A stretch of 9,942 bases of DNA from an uncultured Amylibacter sp. Its GTDB lineage: Bacteria; Pseudomonadota; Alphaproteobacteria; Rhodobacterales; Rhodobacteraceae. Shown here piece after piece: positions 7,196 to 9,942 of the stretch. The notes beneath the pieces were generated by a model. That model searched no databases, was not told the origin of the DNA, and saw only the letters and a program-made list of their open reading frames with translations. Both the position numbers and the translations under genes were made by a program. Location of the stretch: contig CALLAV010000197.1 of the NCBI GenBank assembly GCA_938001995.1, positions 1-9,942 of the forward strand. The letters run 5' to 3'. How positions within the stretch are numbered: the stretch's first letter is position 1; each line of letters begins with the position of its first letter.

Positions 7196-7277
7196 CATAA
7201 GACGCGCCATATTAGCAGTTAGCGCACGCATAACCCGCCTGCTGACATGGTGGAACAGATGCGCCATGCTACCCTGA
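7185..7277 (+). CDS. Possible small protein of 30 residues overlapping the hydrolase 3' end
   Basis: An ATG at 7185-7187 opens a 30-codon frame ending in TGA at 7275-7277. It begins inside the last codons of the hydrolase in another frame, overlapping by 11 nt. GAGG (7175-7178) lies 6 nt before it, good ribosome-site spacing, and it stops 6 nt before the terminator stem. The product would begin MAHNIRRAILAVSARITRLL and go on to a WWNR segment: basic with regularly spaced hydrophobics, possibly an amphipathic or membrane-associated helix. I recognise no family. A frame this short can arise by chance; its position filling the gap between hydrolase and terminator is the main argument for it. Confidence 0.3.
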   Translation: MAHNIRRAILAVSARITRLLTWWNRCAMLP

Positions 7278-7283
7278 CCAACC

Positions 7284-7313
7284 ACGCGGCCCTTCCCAAT
7301 GGGCCGCGTTTTT
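7284..7313 (+). terminator. Intrinsic terminator after the hydrolase transcript
   Basis: A perfect nine-pair GC-rich stem, ACGCGGCCC (7284-7292) with GGGCCGCGT (7301-7309), encloses an eight-base loop and ends in a run of five T (7309-7313). It ends the hydrolase transcript 88 bp after the hydrolase stop and insulates the next gene. Confidence 0.88.
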
Positions 7314-7322
7314 CGGTATACT
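7293..7322 (+). promoter_or_regulatory. Candidate promoter for the YjbR-family gene, overlapping the terminator
   Basis: TATACT at 7317-7322 matches five of six bases of the sigma-70 -10 element. A weak -35, TTCCCA (7293-7298), lies 18 bp upstream in the terminator loop. A transcript from this -10 would begin at about 7329, the A of the start codon of the next gene, which has no visible ribosome site. Confidence 0.4.
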
Positions 7323-7328
7323 TCTATT

Positions 7329-7685
7329 ATGCTGACCCGCGACGACTTTAACGCTTTTTGCACCTCTCTCAAACAAACCACTCATGTGGTTCAGTGGGGC
7401 AATGCAGACGTGTGGAAGGTCGGTGGCAAGGTTTTTGCCATTGCGGGTTGGAACGACGGCGCGGATGCATATGTGTTCAAGGCATCCGACATCGCATACG
7501 AGGTTCTTCAGGACCAACCAGGCATCCGCCCTGCCCCGTATATGGCATCACGCGGGATGAAATGGCTGCAAGTATACGGTGAACCAGGGCTTTCTGACAA
7601 AGAGTTGAAGTCTCATATTTCGCTGTCTTACGACATGGTTGTGGCGAAACTAACGAAAAAGAAACGATCAGAGCTTAATTTGTAA
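7329..7685 (+). CDS. MmcQ/YjbR-family protein
   Basis: A 118-residue protein of the MmcQ/YjbR family, which adopts a CyaY-like fold; members are commonly labelled DNA-binding, but their cellular role is poorly defined. Recognisable points are the N-terminal helix MLTRDDFNAFC, the strand motif DVWKVGGKVFAIAGW (27-41), and PAPYMASRGMKWLQV (68-82), followed by an SHISLSYDMVVAKLTKKKR C-terminal helix typical of the family. It is soluble, with no signal peptide. The ATG at 7329 is preferred over an in-frame ATG at 7299, which lies inside the terminator hairpin and adds residues unlike the family. No Shine-Dalgarno precedes 7329, and the -10-like TATACT just upstream suggests a leaderless message. 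It is probably a single-gene unit; the desaturase begins 75 bp later on the same strand and may be reached by readthrough, since no terminator separates them. Confidence 0.87.
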   Translation: MLTRDDFNAFCTSLKQTTHVVQWGNADVWKVGGKVFAIAGWNDGADAYVFKASDIAYEVLQDQPGIRPAPYMASRGMKWLQVYGEPGLSDKELKSHISLSYDMVVAKLTKKKRSELNL

Positions 7686-7760
7686 GCCTCAATGCTTGCA
7701 TGAAGCGCAACGCTCCCCTAAACCGACCCAACGTCAGCTAACGCACGGAACCTATCCTCT

Positions 7761-8816
7761 ATGGCAAATGCCCTCCGCGCGGAAGAATTCGCTGCACCAT
7801 CCTACCCTGCCGAAAAAACAACCCGTGACTGGGCGCAAAGCCTGATAAAGTATCGACGTCCCAACAACAGTCGGGCCATGACAGAGCTGTGTATCACGCT
7901 CTTCCCGTTCCTTGCTCTTTGGGCGCTTGCTTGGTGGTTTATTGCGATTAGCCCAGTTGTGTCTGTCGCCATCGCTTTGTTGAACGGTCTTTTCCTTGTC
8001 CGCCTTTTCGCGATCCAGCATGACTGCGGTCATGGTGCGTTTATCGCCAACAGCCAGCTTGCAAACTGGATTGGGCGTTGCTTGGGTGTCTTGACGCTAA
8101 CGCCTTATGCGGTTTGGCGCAAAACCCATGCCCATCACCATTCGACCTCTGGCAATTTGGATCACCAAGGCATGGGTGATGTGGTCACGCGCACTGTCAC
8201 AGAATACGCCGCGTTGTCGGTGTCTCAGAAATTTGTGTATCGCCTGTACCGCTCGCCTGTCGTATTGTTCGGCCTTGCACCCGCCTATCTGTTTGTGTTG
8301 CAAAACCGCCTGCCCATTGGGTTTATGGATCAGGGGGCAGCGCTTTGGGTTTCCGCGATGGGAACCAATGTGATGATCGCAATCGTTGTGTCCTTGATCG
8401 TCTATTTTGGCGGCATTTGGCCTTTGGTCTTTGTGTTCACACCCACCGTACTTGTGGCCGCCACAGTTGGTGTTTGGTTGTTTTTCATTCAGCACCAATT
8501 CGAAGACGGCCATTTTGATCACGATGAAGATTGGGATATCCAAGACGCCGCGTTCCACGGATCATCCCATTACAAATTGCCGTCTGTGCTGAATTGGCTC
8601 ACCGCGAACATTGGTATTCATCACGTTCACCATCTGAACTGCCGCATTCCGTTTTACCGCCTACCAGAAGTCCTAAAGGACCACGATGCTTTGGCGCACA
8701 TGCAGACAATTACGCTCAAACAGAGCTTTCAATGCGCGCGCCTGCACTTGTGGGACGAAAACCAGCGCAAATTGCTGTCTTTTGCAGATGCCCGCGCGTT
8801 GTCCACCTCGGCCTAG
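7761..8816 (+). CDS. Membrane fatty acid desaturase (three histidine boxes)
   Basis: A 351-residue integral membrane di-iron desaturase that would introduce a double bond into acyl chains of membrane lipids, using O2 and electrons from a carrier such as ferredoxin. The three histidine boxes are complete: HDCGH (87-91), HAHHH (123-127) and HHVHH (287-291); His245 in QHQFEDGHF and His270 are extra candidate ligands. Hydrophobic spans lie at about 42-62, 66-84, 166-181, 194-215 and 218-244, the usual topology. The NLDHQGMGDVVTRTVTEY stretch (132-149) and NCRIPFYRLPEVL (293-305) resemble bacterial acyl-lipid desaturases of the DesA/Des type (COG3239), so position specificity (delta-5, delta-12 or other) cannot be assigned. 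The ATG at 7761 is kept because the conserved TTRDWAQSLIKYRRP segment lies just inside it, although the ribosome site is weak (GGAA, 10 nt upstream). ispH follows 58 bp downstream. Confidence 0.93.
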   Translation: MANALRAEEFAAPSYPAEKTTRDWAQSLIKYRRPNNSRAMTELCITLFPFLALWALAWWFIAISPVVSVAIALLNGLFLVRLFAIQHDCGHGAFIANSQLANWIGRCLGVLTLTPYAVWRKTHAHHHSTSGNLDHQGMGDVVTRTVTEYAALSVSQKFVYRLYRSPVVLFGLAPAYLFVLQNRLPIGFMDQGAALWVSAMGTNVMIAIVVSLIVYFGGIWPLVFVFTPTVLVAATVGVWLFFIQHQFEDGHFDHDEDWDIQDAAFHGSSHYKLPSVLNWLTANIGIHHVHHLNCRIPFYRLPEVLKDHDALAHMQTITLKQSFQCARLHLWDENQRKLLSFADARALSTSA

Positions 8817-8874
8817 ACCCCGCGCGTGGTTCGCGCTACCTATTGGGCAAGGATGATCGCGAAGGCCCAAGCTC

Positions 8875-9828
8875 ATGACAAAACCAGCCCTTAACCTTTA
8901 CCTCGCTGCCCCGCGCGGCTTTTGTGCTGGCGTAGATCGCGCGATCAAAATCGTAGAAATGGCGATCGAAAAATGGGGCGCGCCTGTCTACGTGCGCCAC
9001 GAAATTGTGCACAATAAATACGTGGTGGACAGTTTGCGCGACCAAGGTGCCGTGTTTGTGGAAGAATTGGAAGAATGCCCAGATGATCGCCCTGTGATCT
9101 TTTCCGCTCACGGTGTGCCAAAGTCTGTGCCAGCCGCCGCTGCGGCGCGCGAAATGGTCTATGTGGACGCCACATGTCCACTGGTCAGCAAAGTCCATAT
9201 CGAAGCAGAACGCCACCATTCCAACGGATTGCAAATGGTGATGATCGGCCACGAAGGCCACCCAGAAACTGTTGGCACAATGGGCCAACTCCCAGACGGC
9301 GAAGTGCTGTTGGTTGAAGTTGCGGCAGACGTCGCAAATCTTGATCCTCGCGATCCAGACAAGCTGGCCTATATCACGCAAACAACGCTGTCTGTGGACG
9401 ACACAATCGAAATCGTGGACGCCCTGAAATCCCGGTTCCCCGCAATCGTTGGCCCCCACAAAGAAGACATCTGCTACGCCACCACAAACCGCCAAGAAGC
9501 GGTCAAAGCCGTCGCCCCCAAAATCGACGCGCTCCTCGTGATCGGTGCGCCGAATTCATCAAACTCCAAACGTTTGGTCGAAGTAGGCAAAACCGCAGGC
9601 TGTTCCTATTCGCAACTGGTCCAACGGGCCACAGACATCGATTGGCGTTCTCTGGAAGGCATCAAATCCATCGGCATTACCGCAGGGGCCTCCGCCCCCG
9701 AGGTCCTGATTAACGAAGTCATAGACGCCTTTAAAGACCGCTATGACGTCACATCTGAAATCGTAGAAACCGCCGTAGAAAACGTCACCTTCAAGGTTCC
9801 CCGCGTGCTGCGCGACACAGCCGCCTGA
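8875..9828 (+). CDS. ispH: 4-hydroxy-3-methylbut-2-enyl diphosphate reductase
   Basis: IspH (LytB) is the last enzyme of the MEP isoprenoid pathway. It reduces HMBPP to isopentenyl and dimethylallyl diphosphate with an oxygen-sensitive 4Fe-4S cluster. The 317-residue protein has the three cluster cysteines, Cys17 ([12 protein letters not shown]), Cys101 ([11 protein letters not shown]) and Cys200 ([11 protein letters not shown]). It also has the substrate-binding residues expected from E. coli: His46 (EIVHN), His79 (SAHG), His129 and Glu131 ([10 protein letters not shown]), the TQTTLS motif (168-173), Ser-Ser-Asn within SSNSKRL (228-234) and Ser273 (TAGASAPE). Length is normal and all key residues are present, so it should be active. 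The ATG at 8875 has AAGG 9 nt upstream. It follows the desaturase by 58 bp, and its TGA overlaps the ATG of the next gene by one base, indicating coupled translation. Using the MEP pathway fits an alphaproteobacterium. Confidence 0.97.
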   Translation: MTKPALNLYLAAPRGFCAGVDRAIKIVEMAIEKWGAPVYVRHEIVHNKYVVDSLRDQGAVFVEELEECPDDRPVIFSAHGVPKSVPAAAAAREMVYVDATCPLVSKVHIEAERHHSNGLQMVMIGHEGHPETVGTMGQLPDGEVLLVEVAADVANLDPRDPDKLAYITQTTLSVDDTIEIVDALKSRFPAIVGPHKEDICYATTNRQEAVKAVAPKIDALLVIGAPNSSNSKRLVEVGKTAGCSYSQLVQRATDIDWRSLEGIKSIGITAGASAPEVLINEVIDAFKDRYDVTSEIVETAVENVTFKVPRVLRDTAA

Positions 9829-9942
9829 TGCAGCTACCGCCCAGAACACCCGCCGCGCTGACGGCGCTGGGCGCGGCCCCGTTTGTGATTGGTGCAATCG
9901 GCGCTTACACCGACACCGTTCTTACGCTTTTCCCCTATTCCA
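9828..9942 (+). CDS. DUF3429-like membrane protein (N-terminal 38 residues, cut by window edge)
   Basis: An ATG at 9828-9830, overlapping the ispH TGA by one base (TGATG), opens a frame that stays open to the window end. It begins [20 protein letters not shown] and continues with a glycine-rich hydrophobic stretch ending in TLFPYS. This resembles the first membrane helix of DUF3429 proteins, which often accompany ispH in related genomes; that is from memory of the family, not a search. Function is unknown. Only the N-terminus is seen, so the family call is tentative, while the coding call rests on the stop-start overlap. Confidence 0.55.
   Translation, partial: MQLPPRTPAALTALGAAPFVIGAIGAYTDTVLTLFPYS

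Noticed and set aside
7204..7267. Repeated GCGCCAT (7204-7210 and 7261-7267)
   Set aside because: A seven-base repeat with no shared flanks and no matching spacing is easily explained by chance.
7299..7328. Earlier in-frame ATG for the YjbR-family gene
   Set aside because: It lies in the loop-stem of a strong terminator and would add ten residues not typical of the family.
8836..9495. Minus-strand open frame of 219 codons opposite ispH
   Set aside because: It is the complement of an unmistakable ispH; the His/Phe/Val-rich translation is a codon-bias artefact.

Overview
This 9.9 kb window looks like ordinary chromosome from a marine alphaproteobacterium, most likely the Roseobacter group of Rhodobacteraceae. 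That is an inference from gene order and protein style (folK-rpoZ-rsh-DUF2062-pdxJ, and a desaturase followed by ispH and a DUF3429-like protein); no rRNA marker is present. Coding density is high, base composition is moderately GC-rich, and I see no transposase, integrase, phage gene, tRNA, rRNA or CRISPR array.

Left part (1-4339, minus strand): a tightly packed housekeeping run read right to left. It holds folK (folate pterin step), rpoZ (RNA polymerase omega), rsh (bifunctional ppGpp synthetase/hydrolase), a DUF2062 membrane protein, and pdxJ (vitamin B6 ring closure, cut by the window edge). Gaps inside it are 6 bp (rpoZ-rsh), 71 bp (rsh-DUF2062) and 10 bp (DUF2062-pdxJ); folK and rpoZ are 88 bp apart. 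Three genes use non-ATG starts (TTG for folK, GTG for rsh and DUF2062).

Middle part (4340-7313): a NYN/LabA-like nuclease-fold gene diverges from folK and converges on an AraC-family regulator; the two share a compact hairpin terminator. The regulator has a seven-helix membrane N-terminus and a C-terminal AraC DNA-binding domain. It diverges from a gene for an exported alpha/beta hydrolase. The 138 bp between these two carries a conspicuous operator-like element, two 21 bp units at a 22 bp period that can also be read as a long imperfect inverted repeat. This membrane-sensor/exported-enzyme pair is the most interesting unit in the window. A possible 30-codon gene overlaps the hydrolase stop and ends just before a strong terminator.

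Right part (7317-9942, plus strand): a MmcQ/YjbR-family gene that may have a leaderless transcript, a membrane fatty acid desaturase with three histidine boxes, ispH (last step of the MEP isoprenoid pathway), and the first 38 codons of a DUF3429-like membrane protein whose start overlaps the ispH stop.

Most of the window is conventional core genome. I found no clear new multi-gene system; the findings are modest and centre on the AraC-hydrolase pair, the small ORF and the promoter inside the terminator.
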